A stretch of 64,000 nucleotides of DNA. It comes from Rhizobium bangladeshense. GTDB lineage: Bacteria > Pseudomonadota > Alphaproteobacteria > Rhizobiales > Rhizobiaceae. Under the pieces are notes generated by a model, which ran no database searches, was not told the origin of the DNA, and saw nothing but the letters and a program-made list of their open reading frames with translations. The DNA lies in the NCBI RefSeq assembly GCF_017357245.1, contig NZ_CP071612.1, forward strand, positions 1,367,001 to 1,431,000, in the 5' to 3' direction. The number at the start of each line of letters is the position of its first letter. The stretch's first letter is position 1. Below, piece after piece: positions 56,701-64,000 of this stretch. The translations under genes and the position numbers were made by a program.

Positions 56701-58255
56701 GAACAGCCAGCCGGTGGCAACCGACGACAGCGGGCTGGTCATCGGCCACAACGGAACGCTTGTCATCTCGATTGCTGCACTCGTGGCAAATGATGTCGAC
56801 GCCAACGGCGATGCGCTGACCATCACCGCCGTCGGCAATGCCCTCAACGGCACGGTCGCTCTCAACAAGCAGGCCGGAACCATCACCTTCACGCCGGCCA
56901 ACAATTATTCAGGCCCGGCAAGCTTCACTTACACGCTGTCGGACGGGCGCGGCGGCGCGGACCAGGGCAGTGTCAGCCTGACCGTTCAGGCCGCTCCCGC
57001 CGGCGAGACCCTGTTTACCGGCAGCGAAGGACCGACGGGCGGCAGCTTCAACGACAATACGGCGATGGAACTCGGAATGAAGTTCGTCGCTTCCGCAAAC
57101 GGTGCGATCTCCGGCATTCGCTACTACAAGGCTGCCGGCGATACCAGTGTGCATACCGGCTCCCTTTGGAAGGCCGACGGCACACTCCTTGCGACGGTCA
57201 CTTTCACCAGCGAGTCGCTCTCCGGTTGGCAAACCGCGACCTTCTCGACACCGCTACAGATCACGGCGGGCGCGACCTATGTCGCCTCCTACCACACGAC
57301 CGGCACCTATGTCGCGACGACAGGCTATTTCAACACGGCGCATACCAACGGCTCGCTGACGGCGCTTGCAGGCAGCAATGGCGTCTACGCGGTCGGATCG
57401 GGCTCGACCTTCCCGACCTCCAGTTACCAGTCGACGAATTACTGGGTCGATGTCGTCTACAATCAGTCGACGGGCAATACGGTGCCGGTGGCTGCCAATG
57501 ACAACGGCTATACGACCTACACCAATACGGCTCTGTCGATCGCCGCTGCGAACCTGCTTGCAAACGACAGCGACGCGGATGGCGACCTGCTTGTCATCAC
57601 CGGCGCAGGCGGCGCGGTCAACGGTTCGGTGTCCTACGACAGCCAGACGCAGACCGTCACCTTCACGCCAACGGCAGGATATTCTGGGCCGGCGAGCTTC
57701 AGCTATTCCATCGCCGACGGTCAGGGCGGCACGGCATCCGCCCAGGTTTCGCTTACCGTCAACGCCCAGGGAAGCGAGCAGAACCTCTTCAGCGCCAATG
57801 AAACGCCTGCAATCGTCTCGGTGAACGATAACCAGCAGGTCAACCTGGGCATGAAATTTCAGGCCGACACGGCAGGCTGGATAACGGGCATCCGCTTCTA
57901 CAAGGGCGCCGAAAATACAGGCCCGCATAACGGCTATCTCTGGACCGCCTCGGGCACGTTGCTTGCAAGCGTCACCTTCAGCAACGAAACGGCAAGCGGC
58001 TGGCAGACCGCCACTCTCGCCCAGCAGATCGCGGTCGAAGCGGATACGACCTACGTCGTTTCCTACAGCACGAACGGCAATTACTCGGCGACCAGCAATT
58101 ACTTCAGCACCGGGAAGACGAGTGGCGACCTCAGGGCGCTCAGCGGCGACAATGGCCTTTATGCCTACGGATCGAGCGGGTTGTTCCCGACCAGCAGTTA
58201 CAACAGCACAAACTATTATGTGGACGTGGCGTTCAAACCGCAGCTCGCGGCGTAA
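53738..58255 (+). CDS. Second giant protein with dimethylformamidase-beta-like domain
   Basis: The protein has 1,505 residues from the ATG at 53738; the frame is open back to 53414, but that part overlaps the GTPase gene. Order: a Ser/Thr/Ala-rich N-terminal region (1-215) without a clear Sec signal; a dimethylformamidase-beta-like domain (about 217-730; GHDEYWS at 480-486, FWSGNECYWK about 505); an Ig-like domain (732-825); then DUF4082, cadherin-like (VATDDSGLVIGHNGTLVIS), DUF4082, cadherin-like (VAANDNGYTTYTN), DUF4082. It parallels the larger protein but has cadherin-like modules where that has VCBS units. Both end almost alike (VVFRPQLAS and VAFKPQLAA), which may be a shared export signal. 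Confidence 0.85.
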   Translation: MKSFNAGRRETGTPLLLRFHVRNRKYLTMAGGTPCISHATSAWTALLGTPAVVSSSTQAPFGLANQGSATVQSSFTGMTETPLIFSGEMQASLSPTAMPAPGGDGGAQDSLIQTATVATVFQTPTSISERTVLGPDPYEEAATLPAAPVLTGVTSDADTGSAETAAPVSSDSTLGTTSLRLQASIASLSVEPSEEVSTETTAASPAPVAAAPAVPTLNKIALENLKQGNPISEWGLEGDGKGTIQGFATEISTNIGQTVDFKIATDSTHYRIDIYRMGYYGGAGARKVDSIEQQLTTAQIQPHPIVDMSLGLIDCGNWSVSASWQIPADAVSGVYFAKLVREDGTEDASIIPFVVRDDASTSDIVFQTSDTTWQAYNAWGGASLYYGEVPVDPADMIGYLPPNCSCGLTAIGRASAVSYNRPIITNTSPIGGSHDYIFGVESSAISWLEQNGYDVSYISGVDATRSGALLLNHDAYLSVGHDEYWSAEQRANVEAARDAGVNLAFWSGNECYWKVRWESSIDGSGQAYRTMVCYKETWGTSTDPSNVGTGTWRDPRYADPGQEPENSLTGTMFQVDSYRQDTISIPYDYSNLRFWRNTDVSQLNEGDTYNLVQNLLGYEWDSDVENGFRPDGLINLSLSSIAVSTYLRDYGTTVGDAVATHSLTMYRAESGALVFGAGTVFWSWGLSDNHQGPATSTDRNVQQAMVNMFADMGIQPTTLDASLILATQSTDTLKPTSSISSPIVGASFVEGQRVTITGTAQDFGGGIIAGVEVSTDGGQHWFKASGRESWSYNWVVQASGTYTILSRAVDDSVNLEAPSAGKQVTVTLPGTTTSLWTLAEKPTVETAIDRDPVELGLRFQATTAGSVQGIRFYKGFYNTGEHVVSLWTGDGTLLATGVSVGEPLSGWQTVMFSSPIQIAAGTTYVASYHSKGFFSLTENYFNGSYASGALKAVDGGGVFAYSTNAGTFPGQSPGGSNYWVDVVFDAGPNSQPVATDDSGLVIGHNGTLVISIAALVANDVDANGDALTITAVGNALNGTVALNKQAGTITFTPANNYSGPASFTYTLSDGRGGADQGSVSLTVQAAPAGETLFTGSEGPTGGSFNDNTAMELGMKFVASANGAISGIRYYKAAGDTSVHTGSLWKADGTLLATVTFTSESLSGWQTATFSTPLQITAGATYVASYHTTGTYVATTGYFNTAHTNGSLTALAGSNGVYAVGSGSTFPTSSYQSTNYWVDVVYNQSTGNTVPVAANDNGYTTYTNTALSIAAANLLANDSDADGDLLVITGAGGAVNGSVSYDSQTQTVTFTPTAGYSGPASFSYSIADGQGGTASAQVSLTVNAQGSEQNLFSANETPAIVSVNDNQQVNLGMKFQADTAGWITGIRFYKGAENTGPHNGYLWTASGTLLASVTFSNETASGWQTATLAQQIAVEADTTYVVSYSTNGNYSATSNYFSTGKTSGDLRALSGDNGLYAYGSSGLFPTSSYNSTNYYVDVAFKPQLAA

Positions 58256-58273
58256 AGGCGAGCGGGGGTATCG

Positions 58274-59506
58274 ATGACAGGTGCAGACAATCGACTTCCG
58301 GTGACGGTCCTGGCGGGGTTTCTCGGCGCCGGCAAGACGACGGTGCTCAATCATGTTCTGCACAATTGTGAGGGATACCGGATCGCCGTGATCGTCAACG
58401 ACATGAGCGAGATCAACATCGATGCCGATCTCGTCCGTGACGACGGAGCCAACCTCTCGAGAACGGATGAAACCCTCGTCGAGCTTACCAATGGATGCAT
58501 CTGCTGCACCTTGCGTGACGATCTCCTGACCGAAATCCGGCGTCTCGCCGCCACGGGTCGTTTCGACTACCTTTTGATCGAGGGCACGGGGATTGCCGAG
58601 CCGCTGCCGATAGCGGCGACCTTCTCCTTCCGGGACGAGAGCGGAGCGGCGCTCTGCGATGTCGCGCGGCTCGATACCATGGTTTCCGTCATCGATGCGG
58701 TCAATCTTCTCGCCGATTATGCCAGCGCCGAGTTCCTCGCGGATCGCGGCGAAAGCCGGGACGGAGACGACAAGCGCAAGCTTGTGGAACTGCTCGTCGA
58801 GCAGATTGAATTTTCCGATGTCGTCATCATCAACAAGGCAGGTGATGTGTCGTGCGCGATTCTTGCCGAGGTCCGCCGGATCGTCGCGGCACTTAATCCG
58901 GATGCGCGTGTCATCGAGGCGGTGTTCGGTCAGGTGCCGCTTGGCGCGATCATGGATACCGCCCTCTTCAGTGAAGCCAAGGCCGCCCGCCACCCGCTCT
59001 GGCACAAGGAGCTTTACGGCTGGGGCGATCATGTGCCGGAGACCGAGGAGTACGGCATAACAAGCTTCGTCTATCGCAGGCGCCGGCCATTCGATCCCGC
59101 GCGGCTGAGCCGCATCCTCGAGCGGCCATTGCCCGGTCTCATCAGGGCGAAAGGCCATTTCTGGCTGGCCACCCGGCCGGACGAGATCGGCCTCCTGTCG
59201 ATTGCCGGCACGCAATGCCGCATTGACACCAGGGGGTTCTGGTGGGCCTCGGTGCCGCGGGCGCATTGGCCGCGTCATCCGCAATTCCGTAAGTTGCTCG
59301 ATCGCCATTGGGACGATGTCTGGGGCGACCGCCGCCAGGAGCTGGTCTTCATTGGCTCCGGCGTCGACGAGGAAGCCATCCGCACCGCGCTCGACGATTG
59401 CCTGATCGGAGAGGAGACGGGTTTTGATCCCCAGACAGCCGTCGGCCTTCGCGATCCGTTTCCGCCATGGCGGCACGATACGCACGCATCGGACCGGAAA
59501 GTGTGA
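58274..59506 (+). CDS. COG0523 (CobW/G3E) GTPase, copy 2
   Basis: This 410-residue paralogue of the GTPase at 52273 is alike along its whole length. Walker A is [17 protein letters not shown], CxCC is [16 protein letters not shown], then [40 protein letters not shown] and [18 protein letters not shown]. The NKxD position reads NKAG. It begins 18 bp after the second giant protein, repeating the giant-then-GTPase order exactly. The likely role is metal delivery or sensing; the metal is unknown and no Zur-like site was found. Confidence 0.9.
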   Translation: MTGADNRLPVTVLAGFLGAGKTTVLNHVLHNCEGYRIAVIVNDMSEINIDADLVRDDGANLSRTDETLVELTNGCICCTLRDDLLTEIRRLAATGRFDYLLIEGTGIAEPLPIAATFSFRDESGAALCDVARLDTMVSVIDAVNLLADYASAEFLADRGESRDGDDKRKLVELLVEQIEFSDVVIINKAGDVSCAILAEVRRIVAALNPDARVIEAVFGQVPLGAIMDTALFSEAKAARHPLWHKELYGWGDHVPETEEYGITSFVYRRRRPFDPARLSRILERPLPGLIRAKGHFWLATRPDEIGLLSIAGTQCRIDTRGFWWASVPRAHWPRHPQFRKLLDRHWDDVWGDRRQELVFIGSGVDEEAIRTALDDCLIGEETGFDPQTAVGLRDPFPPWRHDTHASDRKV

Positions 59507-59575
59507 AGCGGCTTTCGGTCCGATGCGTCGACTCAAAGGTGAACAGGTTTTGATTATCAACCAGAGGAGAGAACA

Positions 59576-59884
59576 ATGAGCAGCGAACTTTATGCGGACG
59601 GTATCGGCGAAATCACCGTCACGGGAACGATCGTGCGCATCGACCTGATGTCACTCTCGGCCACCGAGCGTGACGCCAACAACAATCCGAAGCCGGTTTT
59701 CCGCCAGCGCATCATCATGCCTATCGATGCCTTCGCCAATGCGGTCGATCTCATGCAGAAGGCGCTTGGCGGGTTGGTGGAGGCGGGTGCGGTTCGTCGC
59801 ATCGGTGACATGTCGGCCGCAGCAGCAGCTGATATCCAGGCGGTGCAGGGCAGCGCGTCGAACGCTTCGCCGAACTTCAACTGA
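59576..59884 (+). CDS. Small conserved-looking protein of unknown function
   Basis: The 102-residue protein has a strong AGAGGAGAGAACA ribosome site. The first 45 residues look like beta strands (YADGIGEITVTGTIVRIDLM), then VFRQRIIMPIDAFANAVDLMQKALGGLVEAG and an alanine-rich tail. No signal peptide is present. The RIIMPIDAFANAVDLM segment recalls DUF3467-type proteins (a strand, then a helix, VMSPEHAK-like), but I am not confident. Lying between the second GTPase and the ABC exporter, it may be an accessory or chaperone of the secretion system. Confidence 0.75.
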   Translation: MSSELYADGIGEITVTGTIVRIDLMSLSATERDANNNPKPVFRQRIIMPIDAFANAVDLMQKALGGLVEAGAVRRIGDMSAAAAADIQAVQGSASNASPNFN

Positions 59885-59972
59885 CAAACGGGTCTAGAGC
59901 GCAGCGCGTCGGTTCGGACGCGCTCCAACCTTTTGAAGCTAAGCCTCGGTCTCGTATCGTTTCGGGTGGGCC

Positions 59973-62117
59973 ATGAGTGATTTTCTGCATACCAATCTGC
60001 ACTGTCTTGCGTTCGTCGCGCGTCATCATGGCGTCGACCTATCCCCTGAGCGATTGCAGCACGATTACGCGGTCGGCAACGATCCCGTCGCCGTGCGGCG
60101 GTTGTTGCGGATGGCGAGGGATGCCGGCCTTCGGGCGAGGCACCTCAGCCTCGACTGGCAGTCACTGTTCCGGCTGGGCGAAGCATTTCCCGTGCTTGCC
60201 GAACTTACCAACGGCAATTGGGTGGTCGTCGCCGGGGCGGGGGGGAGCGGGGAGGACGAAAGAATACAAGTTCTCGACCCGCTTGCCACGCGCCCCGAGG
60301 TCATTCTCCTGAGCGAGGAGCAATTCGCCAAGGCCTGGTCCGGATCGGTGGTTCTCCTCAAGCGCAACTATCGCATGTCGGACGAGGATCGGCCGTTCGG
60401 GTTCCGTTGGTTCATACCGGAAATCATCAAGCAGCGAAGCTTCTTCCGCGACGTGGCGCTCGCGGCCTTCGTTCTTTACGGCCTCGGGCTGACGACGCCG
60501 ATGTTCTTTCAGCTCGTGATCGACAAGGTGCTCGTGCATCAGAGCTATGCGACGCTGACGGTTCTGACGGTAGGTATCGCGGTTGCGCTCGTCTTCGACG
60601 CTACATTCACTTTCCTGCGCCGGTATCTCCTGCTCTACGCGACCAACAGGATCGACATCAGGGTTGCGACACGCACATTCGGGCATTTGCTCAACCTGCC
60701 GATCGCGCTCTTCGAGCACGCCTCGGCCGGTGTTCTCGTCAAGCACATGCAGCAGACGGGGCGCATCCGCGAATTCCTGACCGGCCGGTTGTTCCTGACG
60801 CTTCTCGACGGCGTATCGCTCTTCGTCTTCGTGCCGATCCTGCTTCTCTACAGCGTCAAGCTGACGCTCGTGGTGCTCGGCTTCGCAGCACTCGTCGGGC
60901 TCGTCGTGATGATGCTCGTCGGACCGTTCCAGCGCCGTCTCCAGGCGCTCTACCAGGCGGAAGGCGACCGGCAGGCACTGCTGGTGGAAACCGTGCACGG
61001 CATGCGCACCGTCAAATCGCTGGCCCTGGAGCCGCGCCAGCGCAAGGTGTGGGACGACTATTCGGCGCAATCGATCTCGGTGCGCTTCCGGGTCGAGAAG
61101 ATATCTACAATCGCACAGGCGATGACAGGGCTTCTGGAGAAGCTGATGAGCGTTGCAATCATCGGGCTTGGCGCACTCGACGTGTTCTCCGGCGCTATGA
61201 CGATCGGCGCGCTAGTCGCCTTCAACATGCTCGCTGGCCGTGTCTCGGGACCGCTGGTGCAGATCGTCACCATGGTGCACGAATATCAGGAAGTGGCTCT
61301 GTCCGTACGCATGCTCGGCGAGATCATGAACCAGCGGCCGGAGCAGGCCGGACGCGGGCGCGGTGTGCGGCCGCATCTGCATGGCCGCATCGAATTCGAC
61401 CGGGTCACCTTCCGCTATGCTCCCGATACGGCGCCCGCGCTCGACAATGTCTCCTTCGCCATTCCGGCAGGCTCGGTCTTCGGCGTGGTCGGCAAGAGCG
61501 GCTCCGGCAAGACGACGATCACCCGGCTGATCCAGGGGCTTTACCAGAGCCAGGAGGGGCTGGTGCGCATGGATGGTTACGACAGCCGCGAGATCGACCT
61601 CGTGCACCTGAGAACCAGCATCGGAGTCGTGCTGCAGGACAATTTCCTGTTTCGCGGCACGGTGCGCGACAATATCGCCGCCGCAAAACCCGATGCCAGC
61701 ATCGAGGAAATCATGCAGGTGGCCCGCGTCGCCGGTGCGGAAGAGTTCATCGAGCGGCTGCCGCGCGGCTTCGACACGATGCTGGAAGAAAATGCCGCCA
61801 ATCTCTCCGGCGGCCAGAAGCAGCGGTTGGCAATCGCGCGCGCACTGATCACCGATCCGAAGCTTCTGATCTTCGACGAGGCGACAAGCGCGCTCGACCC
61901 CGACAGCGAGGCGATCATCCGCGAGAATCTGAGCCGGATCGCGGCCGGGCGCACCGTCGTCATCGTCTCGCACCGGCTTTCGACGCTTGTGGATGCCGAT
62001 GCCATTCTCGTCATCGATCGCGGCAAAGTCGCCGATATCGGCCGGCATGACCAGCTTGTGTCGCGCTGCATGACCTATCGCCACCTGTGGGCACAGCAAA
62101 TGAGGCAGGTCGCATGA
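59973..62117 (+). CDS. Type I secretion ABC transporter (HlyB-like)
   Basis: The 714-residue protein has a peptidase-C39-like domain (1-130), an ABC membrane domain (about 150-440) and an ATPase domain (470-714). Walker A is GKSGSGKTT (about 506), the signature is LSGGQKQRLAIARAL (about 611), Walker B is LLIFDEATSALD (about 632) and the H-loop is VIVSHRLS. In the C39-like domain the catalytic Cys position appears as His (NLHCLAFVARHHG) and the catalytic His region reads GNWVVVAGA. It should therefore be non-proteolytic, like HlyB, and recognise an uncleaved substrate. It is the presumed exporter of the two giant proteins. Confidence 0.92.
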   Translation: MSDFLHTNLHCLAFVARHHGVDLSPERLQHDYAVGNDPVAVRRLLRMARDAGLRARHLSLDWQSLFRLGEAFPVLAELTNGNWVVVAGAGGSGEDERIQVLDPLATRPEVILLSEEQFAKAWSGSVVLLKRNYRMSDEDRPFGFRWFIPEIIKQRSFFRDVALAAFVLYGLGLTTPMFFQLVIDKVLVHQSYATLTVLTVGIAVALVFDATFTFLRRYLLLYATNRIDIRVATRTFGHLLNLPIALFEHASAGVLVKHMQQTGRIREFLTGRLFLTLLDGVSLFVFVPILLLYSVKLTLVVLGFAALVGLVVMMLVGPFQRRLQALYQAEGDRQALLVETVHGMRTVKSLALEPRQRKVWDDYSAQSISVRFRVEKISTIAQAMTGLLEKLMSVAIIGLGALDVFSGAMTIGALVAFNMLAGRVSGPLVQIVTMVHEYQEVALSVRMLGEIMNQRPEQAGRGRGVRPHLHGRIEFDRVTFRYAPDTAPALDNVSFAIPAGSVFGVVGKSGSGKTTITRLIQGLYQSQEGLVRMDGYDSREIDLVHLRTSIGVVLQDNFLFRGTVRDNIAAAKPDASIEEIMQVARVAGAEEFIERLPRGFDTMLEENAANLSGGQKQRLAIARALITDPKLLIFDEATSALDPDSEAIIRENLSRIAAGRTVVIVSHRLSTLVDADAILVIDRGKVADIGRHDQLVSRCMTYRHLWAQQMRQVA

Positions 62118-63562
62118 ACGCGCGCGTCAGAAAATCCGGCGAAAACCTGCCCGTAGCCTCGGACCATAGCCCATCAGGCAAGGGGCCGCCAGGCAGGGGC
62201 GGGCAGCTCACCGCCCGCCTGCCGCTGCCGCCGGCAATCGCGGAATTCCAGTCCGACGCCGTCGAACTCGAGGAACGTGCTCCGCCGCGCGTTGCGCGCA
62301 TGACGCTCTATTGCGTGACGGCGCTGATTGCTGCGACCATCATCTGGGCCTCCGTCTCCGATATCGACGAGGTGGTGATCGCGCCCGGCAAGCTCGTCAC
62401 CACCCAGCCGACCATCGTCGTCCAGCCGCTCGAAACCTCGATCATCCGCACGCTCGATGTGAAGGCCGGCGAGGTGGTGCATGCCGGCCAGACGCTCGCA
62501 ACCCTCGACGCCACCTTCAGTCAGGCCGATGTCGACCAGCAGCAGGCGAAGTTCTCGGCTCTCGACGCCCAGGTGAAGCGCATCGAGGCGGAACTTGCCG
62601 GAGACGACTACACGATGATGGCGGGAACGACGCCCGACGAGATGCTGCAGGTGCAGCTCTTCGGCCAGCGGCGGGCCTTCTACACGGCGCAGCTGCAGAA
62701 TTTCGAGCAGCAGATCGCCGGCCAGTCGGCAGCGCTTGCCGCGGCCAAGAACCAGGAGGCCGTGCTCATCGACAGGCGCGACACGCTCTCGCAGATCGAA
62801 GGCGCGCGCACACGGCTCTACGACAAGCAGAGCGGCTCGCTGATCACCATGCTCGGATCGCGCGACGCCCGCCTCGACGTCGAGTCCGATCTGACGGCCG
62901 TTCGCGGCAAGGCCGACGAGGCGGCGCATGCCTATGCCAAGCTGAAAGCCGACCGGCAGGCCTTCATCGAGGATTTCCGCCGGGCAGCGATGGAGCAGCT
63001 GGTGGAGCTGCGCGGCCAGCGCGACATGGCGGATGAAGAGCTGAAGAAGATGGAGTTGCGCCGCAACATGGTGTCGCTGACAGCACCTGCCGATGCCGTC
63101 GTGCTCGATCTCGCCCAGCGCTCTATCGGCTCCGTCGTGCGCGAAGCCGAACCGATCGTCACGCTGGTGCCGATCAACGTGCCGCTCGAAGCGGAGGTGT
63201 CGATCAACACCCGCGACATCGGCCGCATTGCCGTGGGTAAGGAGGCTCGCATCAAGCTGGACGCCTATCCTTTCCAGAAATACGGCACCGCGTCGGGCGA
63301 AGTTCGCACCATCAGCCAGGACACGTTTATGACCGGCCAGCAGCAGGAACAGGCTGCCACCCCAAGCCAGCCGGCAGCGCCTTTCTTCAAGGCTCGCATC
63401 CTGCTTGCGGATACGAGGCTGAACGCCTCGGATGTGCCGGTCAGACTGCTGCCGGGCATGACCGTCTCCACAGAGATCAAGGTGGGCAACAGGACCGTGA
63501 TCTCCTATTTCCTTTACCCGCTGCTGCGTGGCCTTGATGATGCCATCCGGGAACCGAACTGA
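62114..63562 (+). CDS. HlyD-family membrane fusion protein of type I secretion
   Basis: The protein has 482 residues from the ATG at 62114, overlapping the ABC gene by ATGA. It has a cytoplasmic proline-rich N-terminus, one membrane helix (about 62-81, MTLYCVTALIAATIIW), a lipoyl-like start (VIAPGKLVTTQPTIVVQPLE), long coiled coils (about 140-315) and a barrel domain with LTAPADAVVLDLAQRSIGSVV, then PGMTVSTEIKVGNRTVISYF near the C-terminus. It links the transporter to an outer-membrane TolC, which is not encoded here. Confidence 0.93.
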   Translation: MNARVRKSGENLPVASDHSPSGKGPPGRGGQLTARLPLPPAIAEFQSDAVELEERAPPRVARMTLYCVTALIAATIIWASVSDIDEVVIAPGKLVTTQPTIVVQPLETSIIRTLDVKAGEVVHAGQTLATLDATFSQADVDQQQAKFSALDAQVKRIEAELAGDDYTMMAGTTPDEMLQVQLFGQRRAFYTAQLQNFEQQIAGQSAALAAAKNQEAVLIDRRDTLSQIEGARTRLYDKQSGSLITMLGSRDARLDVESDLTAVRGKADEAAHAYAKLKADRQAFIEDFRRAAMEQLVELRGQRDMADEELKKMELRRNMVSLTAPADAVVLDLAQRSIGSVVREAEPIVTLVPINVPLEAEVSINTRDIGRIAVGKEARIKLDAYPFQKYGTASGEVRTISQDTFMTGQQQEQAATPSQPAAPFFKARILLADTRLNASDVPVRLLPGMTVSTEIKVGNRTVISYFLYPLLRGLDDAIREPN

Positions 63563-63689
63563 GGGAGCCGCAGACGAGGTGTGGGCGCCTAAGCTCGCTT
63601 GGGGGCGCCGGGTGGCGCAAGGATTCCAGGCCGCCGCCCGAAAAACTGGTTGCGTATCAGCGGGAGCCGCATTCGATCCGATATCCGCC

Positions 63690-64000
63690 TTACCGGCAAG
63701 TGGCGAGAAAGGCGCGAATTGCTGCAGGGATATCGCCGAGATGGAGGAGGGGCGCATGGCCTTGCCCCTCGGCGGTATGAAGGACCAATCCGGAATGCAG
63801 CCGGGCCATTTCGATCGCGATCTCCTTCGAAAGCAGCGGTGAATTTTCGCCGCGGATCAACATCAGCGGAATGCGGCTCAGGCTTTCGAATTGTGCCCAG
63901 AGATCGGGCAGCGGCTGATTGAAGTCGACCGATCTCAGCACCTCGGCGATCGCCGGATCGAAGTCGGCGACCGGCCCTCCGCCGACGTCGCGATAAATGG
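63690..64000 (-). CDS. Alpha/beta-hydrolase, C-terminal part (cut by window edge)
   Basis: The frame is open from 64000 to the stop at 63690, and the start lies outside the window. The C-terminal part shows the family pattern: DLWAQFESLSRIPLMLIRGENSPLLS (strand with the acid-residue loop), and the catalytic histidine in AEGQGHAPLLHLGD. The substrate is unknown. It is convergent with the secretion operon, with a 127-bp gap. Confidence 0.8.
   Translation of the reverse strand, partial: IYRDVGGGPVADFDPAIAEVLRSVDFNQPLPDLWAQFESLSRIPLMLIRGENSPLLSKEIAIEMARLHSGLVLHTAEGQGHAPLLHLGDIPAAIRAFLATCR

Noticed and set aside
57254..59560. A 768-codon minus-strand frame
   Set aside because: It is the reverse shadow of the second giant gene and its GTPase, with no recognisable motif.

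Overview
The window looks like chromosomal DNA of a Rhizobium species, probably of the R. leguminosarum/etli group. The evidence is a RopA-type porin, the iolR-iolC-iolD-iolE-iolB arrangement with an iolY-like gene next door, RIME-like palindromes between genes, high GC content and many ATGA stop/start overlaps. This placement rests on gene content alone, because no search could be run.

Layout. (1) About 1-4 kb: the tail of an unknown gene, a LysR regulator, a PilZ-like protein, a glyoxalase-related protein and a MATE exporter. (2) 3.9-12.3 kb: an inositol catabolism locus. iolC (fused to a DUF2090 aldolase-like domain), iolD, iolE and iolB run leftward, the RpiR-type regulator iolR lies upstream, and an iolY-like dehydrogenase is divergent. 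Two GGAA-N6-TTCC-type sites sit 30 bp apart at the iolC promoter. (3) 12.4-16.8 kb: a ferredoxin-reductase-like flavoprotein, tRNA-Ser(GCU), an IS481-family insertion sequence and the ropA porin with a clean terminator. (4) 17-44.7 kb: a large Wzx/Wzy-type exopolysaccharide region. It holds GDP-fucose synthesis (gmd, fcl), a Wzc-like co-polymerase/kinase, several glycosyltransferases, a Wzy-like polymerase overlapping a beta-helix protein, a WecG/TagA transferase, an initiating sugar-phosphate transferase, UDP-xylose synthase, a CgeB/TPR protein, a LuxR regulator with a degenerate receiver, a six-gene amino-sugar operon, a Wzx flippase and an ExoF-like export protein. (5) 45.2-63.6 kb: a distinctive cluster of two giant proteins, each carrying a dimethylformamidase-beta-like domain and DUF4082/cadherin-like repeats. 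Each is followed by its own COG0523 (CobW/G3E) GTPase. After these come a small unknown protein and a type I secretion ABC transporter with its membrane-fusion partner. (6) The right edge cuts an alpha/beta-hydrolase.

How they work together. Region 2 is a substrate-induced carbon pathway. Region 4 should build, flip, polymerise and export a fucose/xylose/amino-sugar-containing polysaccharide. Region 5 is the best candidate for an undescribed system: a duplicated pair of secreted metalloenzyme-like adhesin and metallochaperone, with a dedicated type I exporter, next to the polysaccharide genes. The largest gene there also contains a nearly identical 1,854-bp internal tandem duplication.
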